DNA of 64,000 nucleotides, taken from assembly GCF_001514195.1 (NCBI RefSeq), contig NZ_KQ948736.1, positions 563,328 to 627,327 on the forward strand, written 5' to 3'. Below the pieces are notes generated by a model. It saw only the letters and a program-made list of their open reading frames with translations, was not told the DNA's origin and did not search any database. The DNA is from Streptomyces griseorubiginosus. Lineage in GTDB: Bacteria > Actinomycetota > Actinomycetes > Streptomycetales > Streptomycetaceae. Both the position numbers and the translations under genes were made by a program. Below, piece by piece: positions 36,304 through 45,581 of this stretch (within the stretch, counting starts at the first letter, position 1; each line of letters begins with the position of its first letter).

Positions 36304-36783
36304 ATGAGCTTCACCGAGAAACTCCTGACCGTGCCGCCGCCCATCGAAATCGCCGGGCGGCACATCAAGCGCTACCACGTCACCGCCGACCCGGCCGGCA
36401 TCGCGCCCGACGTCGAGAAGGCGGCGTACGAGATCCTGCCGGGGCTGCTGCCGGAGCCCGACGGCACCCCGCCGGCGACCTTCGTCGTACTGCACCGGGG
36501 CGCGGACAGCGGCGCCTACCTCAACGCCTACAGCTGGGTGTGGGACAACGTGCTGCACTTCCGGGGCGCCGCGGCAGGCCAGCCGGCGCTCCACTGTCCC
36601 GACCTCGACCCGACGCACTTCGTCACCCCCGAACTGCCCTGGATCGGCTGCGTCTGGGAACTCCCGCCGATCCTGCAGGAACGGAACGCCTGGGTGCAGC
36701 ACTTGCTCACGCCCGAAGTCCCGGACCTGGACGCCTACTTGACCGACTCACTGCCCGCGGGGACCACAGGAGCCCGCTCATGA
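36304..36783 (+). CDS. Conserved hypothetical protein, 159 residues
   Basis: I do not recognise the family. The protein is soluble and mixed alpha/beta, with a conserved-looking core ATFVVLHRGADSGAYLNAYS and WVWDNVLHFRGAAAGQPALH and a Trp-rich C-terminal half (WIGCVWELPPILQERNAWVQ). There is no signal peptide or membrane helix. Its stop overlaps the ATG of the following gene (ATGA), so the two were built to be co-translated; the partner is now a frameshifted pseudogene. The divergent WYL regulator probably controls the pair. Confidence 0.7.
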   Translation: MSFTEKLLTVPPPIEIAGRHIKRYHVTADPAGIAPDVEKAAYEILPGLLPEPDGTPPATFVVLHRGADSGAYLNAYSWVWDNVLHFRGAAAGQPALHCPDLDPTHFVTPELPWIGCVWELPPILQERNAWVQHLLTPEVPDLDAYLTDSLPAGTTGARS

Positions 36784-37255
36784 GCGGCCCGCGCGACTTC
36801 GACTTCCTCCACGGCGACTGGGCGGTCGTGAACCGCCGCCGCACCGACTTCCTCGACCCAGCAGCAGGTGGGAGGAGTTCCCGGGAACGAGCCGCTGTTG
36901 GCCGCTGTTCGACGGGGCCGCGAACATCGATGAGATCGACCTGCCGCACCTCGGAGCGAAGGGCGCCACGCTGCGGCTCTTCGACCGGGCGGCCGAACGG
37001 TGGTCCCTGCACTGGGCGGCGAGCCGCAGCGGGACGCTGTTCCCGCCGGTTACCGGCCGGTTCGAGGGCGGGCGCGGTGTGTTCTACGGCGATGACCTCC
37101 ACGACGGCAAGGGGGTCCGGGTGCGGTTCGTGTGGGCGGACACCTCCGCGACCGGGGCCCACTGGGAGCAGGCCTTCTCCCTCGACGGCGGGGAGAGCTG
37201 GGTGACCAACTGGACCATGGACTTCAGCCGGCCTTCCGGAAAGCCCGGACGCTGA
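36780..37255 (+). pseudogene. Frameshifted DUF-type small beta-barrel protein gene
   Basis: The gene starts ATG 36780 as MSGPRDFDFLHGDWAVVNRR, a known beginning of a family of small soluble proteins. Within 36861-36871 (GCAGCAGGTGG) the frame slips: reading on from TGG at 36869 gives WEEFPGTSRCWPLFDGAANI, then DEIDLPHLGAKGATLRLFDR, to a natural stop at 37253-37255. One G appears to be missing (GCAGCAGGGTGG expected). The intact protein would have about 158 residues. The first frame instead continues as an Arg/Ser-rich artefact. It may be a true mutation or a sequencing error. It overlaps the convergent methyltransferase by 32 bases. Confidence 0.8.
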
Positions 37256-37967
37256 ACACCGGGTCCTCGCGTGGGAGTTCCTGGTCGGGCAGGGACTCCA
37301 GCTGCTCGGCGAACCGTTCGGTGAGCGGGTCGCCGGGACGGAGCTGGGTGAACCAGCCGCGGCGCAGGTCCGCGGCGGTGCGCCGGGGGCTGCGGCCCTG
37401 CCCCCGGCCCGGGAAACGGGCCTGCCCCGCCGGGTGGAGAAGGTGGGCGGCGGCGTACGACTCCACGAGCGGCGCCGCGTCCGGGGCCGGGCGGCGCGGG
37501 CGCGGGGCCAGGACGGCGTCGACGTCACTGCCGACGTCGTGGGCGGCGGCCTTGTCGACGGTGGTGACGTACACCCCGCCCGGTCTGAGGACCCGGGCGC
37601 ACTCGGCGACCGCGGCCCGGACGTCCTCGGGCCGGTCGAGGAGGTGCAGCAGCCACACACTGGTCACCGCGTCGAACACCCCGTCGGGGAACGGCAGCGC
37701 GCGGCTGTCGGCCAGCACGACCGCGCCGGGCAGCCGTACGGCGGCCATGCGGGCCATGCCGTAGGTCAGATCGGCGCCGGTGACCCGGGTCGCGGGCCGG
37801 GCGGCGGCGAGCCTGCGGGTGACGATCCCGGTGCCGCAGCCCGCGTCGAGGAGGCGTCGGGTGCCGGGCGGGACCAGGCCGAGCACCGCGTCGGCGGCCG
37901 CGGCGGCCCTGGGCTCACCGCCGCGGGTGTCGTCGTAGGCGTGGGCCTCCTTGTCGTAGTCGAGCAC
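37224..37967 (-). CDS. Class I SAM-dependent methyltransferase
   Basis: 247 residues from GTG 37967, which lies four bases after the stop of the pterin dehydratase gene. The Methyltransf_11-type core shows motif I RRLLDAGCGTGIVTRRLAAA, VTGADLTYGMARMA, and PFPDGVFDAVTSVWLLHLLD with RVLRPGGVYVTTVDKAA. The substrate is unknown. It is co-transcribed with the pterin dehydratase, which may be functional linkage or convenience. Its 3' end overlaps the convergent pseudogene. Confidence 0.88.
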   Translation of the reverse strand: MLDYDKEAHAYDDTRGGEPRAAAAADAVLGLVPPGTRRLLDAGCGTGIVTRRLAAARPATRVTGADLTYGMARMAAVRLPGAVVLADSRALPFPDGVFDAVTSVWLLHLLDRPEDVRAAVAECARVLRPGGVYVTTVDKAAAHDVGSDVDAVLAPRPRRPAPDAAPLVESYAAAHLLHPAGQARFPGRGQGRSPRRTAADLRRGWFTQLRPGDPLTERFAEQLESLPDQELPREDPVFSVRAFRKAG

Positions 37968-37971
37968 GGGC

Positions 37972-38277
37972 TCACTGGGCCCCGTGGCCGGCGGCGAGGG
38001 CGTCCACCCGTTGCGCGAGCTGGAAGTCCTTCTCGGTGAGGGCACCGCCCGCACTGTGCGTGTGCACGGCGAGCGCGACCGTGTTGTAGCCGAGCGTGAG
38101 GTCGGAGTGGTGGTCGAGCTCCTGCTGGACCTGGGCGATGTGCACGACCATCGCGGTCGCGGCGAAGTGATCGCCGAGCCGGTACGAGCGGGTGAGGCGG
38201 CCGTCGTCGACGGACCAGCCCGGCAGTTCCGCGAGCCGGTCCTCGATCTCCTTCTGTGACAGGGGTTCGACGGGCAT
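37972..38277 (-). CDS. Pterin-4a-carbinolamine dehydratase (PCD/DCoH family)
   Basis: 101 residues, the normal length. The signature is complete: GWSVDDGRLTRSYRLGDHFA followed by QQELDHHSDLTLGYNTVALAVHTHSAGG, including the conserved His-His pair. The enzyme dehydrates 4a-hydroxytetrahydrobiopterin made by aromatic amino acid hydroxylases. No such hydroxylase is adjacent, so a more general pterin-recycling role is possible. It is the first gene of a two-gene leftward unit with the methyltransferase. Confidence 0.92.
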   Translation of the reverse strand: MPVEPLSQKEIEDRLAELPGWSVDDGRLTRSYRLGDHFAATAMVVHIAQVQQELDHHSDLTLGYNTVALAVHTHSAGGALTEKDFQLAQRVDALAAGHGAQ

Positions 38278-38458
38278 GGCCTCGCTCCTTCCTGGGGTCG
38301 GCTTTCCGTCCAGGCTGCCACAGGACGACTGCCGCGGTCCTGGTCGGAGGGTTCCCCCGGGTGAGAGGCGGGCACTGGCCCGGCCGATCTCCGGCCGCTC
38401 TCCCGCGTACCGTCCCGGTGAGGTCGTCCGCCACCTCGGGGATCACGGCCGTCCGACG

Positions 38459-38556
38459 GAGAAGGACGAGGGGTCCCACGGCCCGTCCCGCGGAGAGGGA
38501 CGAGAGGTCCAACGGCCCGTCCCGCCGAGAGGGACGAGAGGTCCACGGCCCGGTCA
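38459..38556. repeat. Three 34-bp tandem repeats with GGAC-N5-GTCC dyads
   Basis: Units at 38459-38492, 38493-38526 and 38527-38556 follow the pattern GAGAGGGACGAGAGGTCCAA followed by CGGCCCGTCCCGC; units 1 and 2 differ at four positions and unit 3 is slightly truncated. The second and third contain GGAC-GAGAG-GTCC; the first has GGAC-GAGGG-GTCC. They fill the last 130 bases before the XRE gene at 38588. The remaining intergenic stretch (38278-38458) shows no gene. The dyads resemble, imperfectly, hypoxia boxes of DevR/DosR-type regulators (GGGAC-N4-GTCCC), but the spacer is one base longer. Confidence 0.6.
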
Positions 38557-38587
38557 CCTGCTCGCCCCCTCGACTACGGTCGTACTC

Positions 38588-39412
38588 ATGACCACTGCCC
38601 CCTCCGCCACAACCACCCCCTCCGACCAGGGAGTCGGCCCGCTGCTGCGCGCCTGGCGGGAGCAACGGCGCGTCAGCCAGCTGGAGTTGGCGCTGCGGGC
38701 GGACTCCAGCGCCCGGCACATCAGCTTCGTCGAGACGGGCCGCTCCCGGCCGAGCGAGGCGATGGTGCTGCGCCTCGCCGAGCATCTGGAGGTGCCGGTG
38801 CGGGACCGCAACGCCCTGCTGCTGGCCGCCGGTTACGCCCCGCGCTTCCCCGAGACCCCGCTGGACGACCCTGCCCTGGACGCCGTGCGCGAGGGGATCG
38901 AGCGGCTGATCCAGGGCTACGAGCCCTACCCGGCCCTGGTGTTCGACGCCTCGTACCACGTCGTGGCCGCGAACCGCGGGATCATGATGCTCCTCGACGG
39001 TGTCCCCGAGTCGCTGCTGCGGCCGCCGCTCAACACCATGCGGCTCACCCTGCACCCGGAGGGTCTCGCCCCGCGCATCCTCAATCTGCCTCAGTGGCGC
39101 GGGCATCTGCTGGAACAGATGCGGCGCCAGATCGCCCTGCGCCGCTCCGAGCAGCTGCGTGAGCTGTACGAGGAGGTGGCGGCCTATCCGGTGCCGGACC
39201 CGCAGGAGGACACCGGCGCCGAACAGGACGAGCCCGTCCCCTACTTCGCGCTGCCGATGCGGATCGAGCACGAGGGCAGGACGCTGTCGTTCATCTCCTC
39301 CACGGCCACCTTCAACACCCCCATGGACGTGACCGTCGCCGAGCTGGCCATCGAGACGTTCCTCCCGGCCGACCCGGCGACGGTCAAGTACCTGCACGCG
39401 CTGCTGCCCTGA
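38588..39412 (+). CDS. XRE-family regulator with MmyB-like ligand-binding domain
   Basis: 274 residues from ATG 38588. An N-terminal Cro/C1 helix-turn-helix (LLRAWREQRRVSQLELALRA, then DSSARHISFVETGRSRPSEA) is followed by the MmyB-like domain (about 105-270: YEPYPALVFDASYHVVAANR, NTMRLTLHPEGLAPRI, MDVTVAELAIETFLPAD). This PAS-like C-terminal domain is thought to bind fatty acids or other small ligands. Such proteins are usually next to an oxidoreductase they control; here the neighbours are the pterin dehydratase operon (divergent) and another XRE gene. The tandem dyad array lies immediately upstream. Confidence 0.9.
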   Translation: MTTAPSATTTPSDQGVGPLLRAWREQRRVSQLELALRADSSARHISFVETGRSRPSEAMVLRLAEHLEVPVRDRNALLLAAGYAPRFPETPLDDPALDAVREGIERLIQGYEPYPALVFDASYHVVAANRGIMMLLDGVPESLLRPPLNTMRLTLHPEGLAPRILNLPQWRGHLLEQMRRQIALRRSEQLRELYEEVAAYPVPDPQEDTGAEQDEPVPYFALPMRIEHEGRTLSFISSTATFNTPMDVTVAELAIETFLPADPATVKYLHALLP

Positions 39413-39528
39413 ACGGAGGTGCGGAGGGCGGAGAGCGGAGGTAAGGAGCAAAGCGAGCGTGACCGGTGAGCGGGACACCGGGACATGACACACTGCACGC
39501 AAGCTTCGACGCGTAGGGGAGGCGTGGC

Positions 39529-40392
39529 GTGAGTGAGCGGCGACCTGCGCCGACCGTGGGCCAGGTGGTGCTCGGCAGGCGGTTGCAGGAACTGCGGGAG
39601 GCGGCCGGCCTCAAGCGCGAGGAGGCCGCCCAGGTCCTGCGGGTGGCCCCCGCGACCGTACGGCGGATGGAAATGGCCGAGGTCGCCCTGAAGATCCCGT
39701 ACGTCCAGGTGCTCCTGGAGACGTACGGGGTCCCCGCGGCCCAGGTCGAGGACTTCGTCCGGCTGGCCGAGGAGGCCAACCAGCCGGGCTGGTGGCAGCG
39801 GTTCCACGACGTGCTGCCCGAGTGGTTCAGCCTCTACGTGAGCCTGGAGGGCGCGGCCGCGATCATCCGCTCCTACGAACCGCACTTCGTGCCCGGTCTG
39901 CTCCAGACCGAGGACTACGCCCGGGCCGTCCTGGAGGCCGGGACGATCGGACAGTCCGGGACGGAGGCGATCGAGCGGCACGTGTCGCTGCGGATGGCCC
40001 GCCAGAAGCTCCTCGACCGCCCGAACCCGCCCCACCTGTGGGCGATCATGGACGAGACGGTGCTGCGCCGCCCGGTGAGCATCCGCTCCGAGGTGATGGC
40101 CGAACAGCTGGACAAGCTGCTGGAGTTCGCCGAGCGCGACCGGGTCACGCTCCAGGTGTGCGAGTTCGAGGAGGGTCCGCACCCGGGGACGTACGCGCCC
40201 TTCTCGCTGTTCCGTTTCTCCGAACCGGAGCTGCCCGACATGGTCTTCACCGAGTACCTGACCGGCGCGCTGTACCTCGACTCCCGCCAGGAGGTCGCCA
40301 CGCATCTGGAGGTCCTGGACCACATGTCGGCGCGGGCCGCGTCGGCCGAGCGGACGAAGAAGCTGCTGCGGGACCGCCGCGCGGACTTCTGA
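39529..40392 (+). CDS. XRE-family regulator with DUF5753 domain
   Basis: 287 residues. The helix-turn-helix (LGRRLQELREAAGLKREEAA, then QVLRVAPATVRRMEMAEVAL) is followed by DUF5753 (about 95-280: IIRSYEPHFVPGLLQTEDYA, then LWAIMDETVLRRPV and GALYLDSRQEVATHLEVLDH). This is the abundant streptomycete BldB/WhiJ-like context type in which an XRE protein is usually paired with a small DUF397 protein. No DUF397 gene is present here. It is followed after 59 bases by a methyltransferase gene, with a 24-bp duplication at the junction. Confidence 0.92.
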   Translation: MSERRPAPTVGQVVLGRRLQELREAAGLKREEAAQVLRVAPATVRRMEMAEVALKIPYVQVLLETYGVPAAQVEDFVRLAEEANQPGWWQRFHDVLPEWFSLYVSLEGAAAIIRSYEPHFVPGLLQTEDYARAVLEAGTIGQSGTEAIERHVSLRMARQKLLDRPNPPHLWAIMDETVLRRPVSIRSEVMAEQLDKLLEFAERDRVTLQVCEFEEGPHPGTYAPFSLFRFSEPELPDMVFTEYLTGALYLDSRQEVATHLEVLDHMSARAASAERTKKLLRDRRADF

Positions 40393-40437
40393 GCACAGGC
40401 GTCCTGACGAATCTGAGCACAGGCATCCTGACGAAGG
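40390..40437. repeat. 24-bp direct duplication containing the XRE stop codon
   Basis: TGAGCACAGGCGTCCTGACG (then AATC) at 40390-40413 is repeated with three changes at 40414-40437. The first copy starts with the TGA stop of the DUF5753 regulator. It looks like a recent tandem duplication at a gene end. Confidence 0.75.
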
Positions 40438-40451
40438 GGAGAAGACACCGC

Positions 40452-41246
40452 ATGACCGCATCCGACGCGCCCAGGATCGACACCAGCCGGCCGCACCCGG
40501 CCCGGGTGTACGACTGGTGGCTGGGCGGCAAGGACAACTACCCGGTGGACGAGGAACTGGCCCGCCGGATCCTCGCCGTGGACGGCACGGTGATGCGCGG
40601 GGCGCGGGCCAACCGCCGGTTCATGCAGCGGGCGGTGCGGACGGTCGCCGAGGCCGGGATCCGCCAGTTCCTGGACATCGGCACCGGCATCCCCACCGAG
40701 CCCAACCTGCACCAGGTGGCCCAGGAGGTCGCGCCGTCGTCGAGGGTGGTGTACGCGGACAACGACCCGATCGTCCTCAGGCACGCGCAGGCGCTGCTGC
40801 ACAGCACCCCCGAGGGGGCGACGAACTACGTCCACGCGGATGTCCGCGAGCCGGACACCATCCTGCGGCTGGCGGCCGAGACCCTGGACTTCTCGCAGCC
40901 GGCCGCCCTGTCCCTGGTCGCGCTGACCCACTACCTGGGCGACGAGGCGTACGGCCTGCTCACGCGATACGTCGACGCGCTCGCCCCGGGCAGTTTCCTG
41001 ATCCTCTCGCAGGTCACGCCCGATCTCAGCCCCCAGGCCATCGAGAAGGCCGCGGAGCAGTTCCGTCGCAGCGGCACACCGTTCTTCCCCCGCTCGCTGG
41101 CCGAGTTCTCCCGGTTCTTCGACGGCCTGGAGCTGCTCGGGCCCGGCGTGATCCCGGTGTCGGGCTGGCGGCCGGGCCCGGAGGACGTGGCCGCTCAGGC
41201 GGAGGGCATCGTGCCGGTGTACGCGGGGGTCGCGCGCAAGGCCTGA
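40452..41246 (+). CDS. SAM-dependent methyltransferase, DUF574/Methyltransf_19 family
   Basis: 264 residues from ATG 40452. The family signature is RIDTSRPHPARVYDWWLGGK at the N-terminus, and the SAM site is QFLDIGTGIPTEPNLHQVAQ, with VVYADNDPIVLRHAQALL. This family is greatly expanded in streptomycetes and often accompanies XRE/DUF397 regulators, as here; its substrates are unknown. It may be co-transcribed with the preceding XRE gene. Confidence 0.92.
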   Translation: MTASDAPRIDTSRPHPARVYDWWLGGKDNYPVDEELARRILAVDGTVMRGARANRRFMQRAVRTVAEAGIRQFLDIGTGIPTEPNLHQVAQEVAPSSRVVYADNDPIVLRHAQALLHSTPEGATNYVHADVREPDTILRLAAETLDFSQPAALSLVALTHYLGDEAYGLLTRYVDALAPGSFLILSQVTPDLSPQAIEKAAEQFRRSGTPFFPRSLAEFSRFFDGLELLGPGVIPVSGWRPGPEDVAAQAEGIVPVYAGVARKA

Positions 41247-41330
41247 CCCGTACGGGTGCGGATACCGGGTGCCCTCCCGCACCCCGCCCTAGGTTCGAAG
41301 GACCCGTGGGCCGGCGAGGAGGGAGCACGC

Positions 41331-41525
41331 GTGACCGCCACCTGGACACCACCGCGGACGCGGCATGTCTGCGCCGACCGGCACGCGAAGCTGCCTCGAC
41401 CGCGCGGACGGGTCCCGACCGGCTCGGAAGGCCCGAGGTGCAGTCAGCTGCCGTTCGTGTCGGTGGAGGGGCTCCACGCGCCGCGCCCACGGCAGACCAC
41501 CGACCACGTTCAGGAGGCGGCCCCG
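41331..41525 (+). pseudogene. Possible scar of deleted narG/narH fused in frame to narJ
   Basis: GTG 41331 has a strong ribosome binding site (GAGGAGGGAG, five bases away) and is in frame with narJ 195 bases downstream. The intervening 65 residues have poor codon structure, but the last part (PFVSVEGLHAPRPRQTTDHV) looks like the C-terminal tail of actinobacterial NarH (pattern P-V-E-x-FHAL-x-x-RQT as I remember it). The simplest reading is that most of narG and narH was deleted, leaving an upstream start, a fragment of narH, and narJ. It could also be an N-terminal extension of narJ. Confidence 0.35.
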
Positions 41526-41990
41526 ATGCCCTCGGATGCGGTGTTGTACCAGGCGGCGGCGCTCTGCCTGACGTACCCCGACGACGACCTCCGCGCCCGG
41601 CTGCCGCTGTTGCGGGAGGCGGCTCCGCAGCTGCGGGAGTTCGCCGACCACGCGGCCGTGACGTCCGCGCAGGAACTGGCGGCGCACTACGACCAGGTCT
41701 TCGGCTCCGGGAACCGGCACAGTCTGTACCTGAGCCGGTGGCAGGACGGGGGCACCCGGAAGCGGTTCACGGAGGTGTTCCGGGCGGCGGGGCTGGAGTT
41801 GACCGGTGAAGAGGTGCCGGACTTCCTGCCCGCGGTGCTGGAGTTCACGGCCCGGACCGGGGACACGGACCTGCTCGCCGGACACCGGGAGGGCCTGGAG
41901 CGACTGCGCTCCCGGCTCACCGCTGCCGGCACCCCGTACGCGTCGGTCCTGGACGCCGTGTGCGCCGCACTGCCGACGAGGGTGCGCTAG
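41526..41990 (+). CDS. narJ: NarJ-like nitrate reductase assembly chaperone (orphan, short)
   Basis: 154 residues from ATG 41526, with AGGAGG eight bases upstream. NarJ inserts the molybdenum cofactor into NarG. The family blocks are visible: LYQAAALCLTYPDDDLRARL, AHYDQVFGSGNRHSLYLSRW, FTEVFRAAGLELTGEEVPDF, LPAVLEFTA. The protein ends ASVLDAVCAALPTRVR, shorter than typical NarJ, whose C-terminal tail is missing. No narG, narH or narI exists in the window, so there is no local client. It is probably a relic of a nar operon, perhaps still translated. The end is followed by a 19-bp tandem array. Confidence 0.82.
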   Translation: MPSDAVLYQAAALCLTYPDDDLRARLPLLREAAPQLREFADHAAVTSAQELAAHYDQVFGSGNRHSLYLSRWQDGGTRKRFTEVFRAAGLELTGEEVPDFLPAVLEFTARTGDTDLLAGHREGLERLRSRLTAAGTPYASVLDAVCAALPTRVR

Positions 41991-42000
41991 GTCCCCGAGT

Positions 42001-42078
42001 CCTCAGGCGGCCCGGCCCTCCTCAGACGGCCCGGCCCTCCTCAGACGGCCCGGCCCTCCTCAGGCGACCCGGCCCTCC

Positions 42079-42095
<17 letters not shown>
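42001..42095. repeat. Five 19-bp tandem repeats at the dnaK 3' end
   Basis: Five units of the form CCTCAGACGGCCCGGCCCT at 42001, 42020, 42039, 42058 and 42077, each 19 bp with zero to two changes except the last, more diverged unit. The last unit contains the stop codon and final codons of the leftward dnaK gene, so the array seems to have grown from that end. The narJ stop is 11 bases away on the other side. Confidence 0.85.
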
Positions 42096-43965
<1,870 letters not shown>

Positions 43966-43980
43966 CGCCGTCCCCTTCCG

Positions 43981-44075
43981 CCAGGAGTTCCGCTCCGGAG
44001 TTCCGCCCAGGAGTTCCGCTTCGCCAGGAGTTCCGCTTGCCGGGAGTCCGCTTGCGCCAGGAGTCCCGTCAGGGA
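43981..44075. repeat. Imperfect CAGGAGTTCCGCT repeats in the dnaK leader
   Basis: About six degenerate copies of CAGGAGTTCCGCT, with period 13 to 17 bases, occupy the leader between the dnaK promoter region and its ribosome binding site. On the transcript they read AGCGGAACTCCTG. They could form alternative pairings near the start, or be neutral slippage products. Confidence 0.6.
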
Positions 44076-44099
44076 GCCGTCCCGCACTCCAGCACAAAA

Positions 44100-44120
44100 C
44101 TTGAGCGCGTTCTTGTCAAT
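44100..44120 (-). promoter_or_regulatory. Degenerate HAIR (HspR-like) site and -35 of dnaK
   Basis: CTTGAGC-N7-TGTCAAT matches the HspR inverted repeat CTTGAGT-N7-ACTCAAG at 10 of 14 positions with exact spacing. On the minus strand the same bases contain TTGACA (44119-44114), a consensus -35 element 149 bases upstream of the dnaK ATG. It overlaps the stop codon of the upstream CorA-like gene. Confidence 0.42.
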
Positions 44121-45498
44121 GGCGCGCGGGGTCCTGCTCAGGGGAACGAGTACCCCGCGACCGGGGGGCCGGCACCGGCGCGGACCTGTTCACCTGCGAG
44201 GTCGCCAGGAAGGAGGCGGAGCGCCTGCTGACCCGCCTGAGCAGCAGGTACCCGATGCCGGCGAGGGCGATGAAGGGCAGCCAGGCCAGCAGATAGGCCG
44301 GGAGGTAGCGGGCGTCGAAGATGGAGCGCCGGTTGTCCACGTTGGAGGCGTTGGCCCCGAAGAACCCGAGCAGCAGCGTCGGCGGCAGCGCGATACCGGT
44401 GGCCACCGCGGCGAGCGCCGAGACCGTACGGTCCCTGCGGTCGTCGCGCTCGGCGAGCTGGGCGTCCAGGGCCGCGGACCGGGCGCTGATCACCGAGGTC
44501 AGGCGCTCGACCATACGGGCCGAGTTGTCCAGGCCGGCCGGGATGCCGAGGGCGTCCCGCAGCGAGGACTGGAAGGACTGCATGACCATCTCCGGGATCA
44601 GCAGGCCGTCGACGTACGCCTCGACCCCGAAGGCCAGGTCCAGCTGGAGTTCGTTGACCCCGTCGGAGAGCCGGGAGATCAGCCTGCGGATCTCGTACGG
44701 CGACTCGGCCGCGGCCCGTTCGTTGGCGCGCATGGTCCCGAAGGCGGCCAGCCGGGTGCGCTGGAGGACGGCGAGCGCGGAGACCATGCCGACGGCGACC
44801 AGGGTCAGCCCGTTCTCCACGTGTTCGGCCCAGCCGGCGTGCACGGAGACCCCACGGCCGTGGGCGGACAGGGTGTGGCCGTTCCTCATGAGGTGGGGCG
44901 GCCCGGACGCGGATGGCCGGCCGCGGTACACGATCTCGTGGAGCAGGGCGGTCAGCCGGATCTCGTCGGGGTCCAGCAGGTCGCGCTTCAACTCGCCGCC
45001 GGGAAAGACCAGTTGGTGGACGTTCTGGCCGAAGGCGAGTGGTTCGGCCGGGGCGAGCCGTCCAGTGAGCGAGTCGAGCAGGCCGGATGCGCCGAGGGTG
45101 ATCCGGTCCCGGTGGAAGCAGGTGTCGGCGAGCCAGGCCGCGAGGGCCTCGGGGGGTGTCTGCCCGGCGAATCCGCAGTCCAGGGCCAGGGTGACGTCCC
45201 CACGCGGGGTGGCGACGACGGCGATCTGGAGGGAGGCGAGGTCGAGGCCGTGATCGCCGTGCGGCAGCCCGAGTTCCGCGGGCGGCACGTCCTCGACGAG
45301 CACCGGCACGGGCAGGACGGCCTCGCTGGACGCCAGGTGCAGGGCGAAGCGGCCGAAGTCGAAGGTGTCGACGAGGCTGCCCGGCGAGGGCAGTCCGGGG
45401 TCCAGCCGTCCGGTCAGGCTGAACAGCGTTACGACACGGGTCAGTTCACGGGTGCCGGAGTCCAGTGCCGTCGTACCGCCGGCCGTTCCCGGAATCAT
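44116..45498 (-). CDS. CorA-like membrane protein of unknown function
   Basis: 460 residues from ATG 45498, with AAGGAAGGG upstream. A large soluble alpha/beta part (1-350) is followed by a long helical region (ELQLDLAFGVEAYVDGLLIP and SARMVERLTSVISARSAALD), two C-terminal transmembrane segments (about 365-385 and 408-430), and a basic tail. The layout, and LLLGFFGANASNVDN between the segments, recall CorA magnesium channels, whose loop is GMN; here it reads GAN, so magnesium selectivity is doubtful. I do not recognise a specific family. It is possible that it is a signalling or sensor relative of CorA. Confidence 0.62.
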   Translation of the reverse strand: MIPGTAGGTTALDSGTRELTRVVTLFSLTGRLDPGLPSPGSLVDTFDFGRFALHLASSEAVLPVPVLVEDVPPAELGLPHGDHGLDLASLQIAVVATPRGDVTLALDCGFAGQTPPEALAAWLADTCFHRDRITLGASGLLDSLTGRLAPAEPLAFGQNVHQLVFPGGELKRDLLDPDEIRLTALLHEIVYRGRPSASGPPHLMRNGHTLSAHGRGVSVHAGWAEHVENGLTLVAVGMVSALAVLQRTRLAAFGTMRANERAAAESPYEIRRLISRLSDGVNELQLDLAFGVEAYVDGLLIPEMVMQSFQSSLRDALGIPAGLDNSARMVERLTSVISARSAALDAQLAERDDRRDRTVSALAAVATGIALPPTLLLGFFGANASNVDNRRSIFDARYLPAYLLAWLPFIALAGIGYLLLRRVSRRSASFLATSQVNRSAPVPAPRSRGTRSPEQDPARH

Positions 45499-45517
45499 CG
45501 CCCTTCCTTTCACGCCA

Positions 45518-45537
45518 CCGGTCCGCTGCCGGACCGG
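45518..45537. promoter_or_regulatory. 20-bp palindrome before the CorA-like gene
   Basis: CCGGTCCG-CTGC-CGGACCGG is a perfect inverted repeat 20 bases upstream of the ATG of the CorA-like gene, just 5' of its ribosome binding site. It directly adjoins the osmC terminator hairpin. It could be an operator or an RNA hairpin that controls translation. Confidence 0.42.
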
Positions 45538-45539
45538 AC

Positions 45540-45576
45540 TTCGCGCAGACCGCCCCGGACGGGCGGCCTGCGCGAA
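45540..45576 (-). terminator. Terminator hairpin after osmC
   Basis: TTCGCGCAG-A-CCGCCC pairs with GGGCGG-C-CTGCGCGAA around a CGGAC loop: 15 base pairs with one internal mismatch. It begins five bases after the osmC stop and would insulate the downstream CorA-like gene. Confidence 0.72.
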
Positions 45577-45581
45577 CGGGT

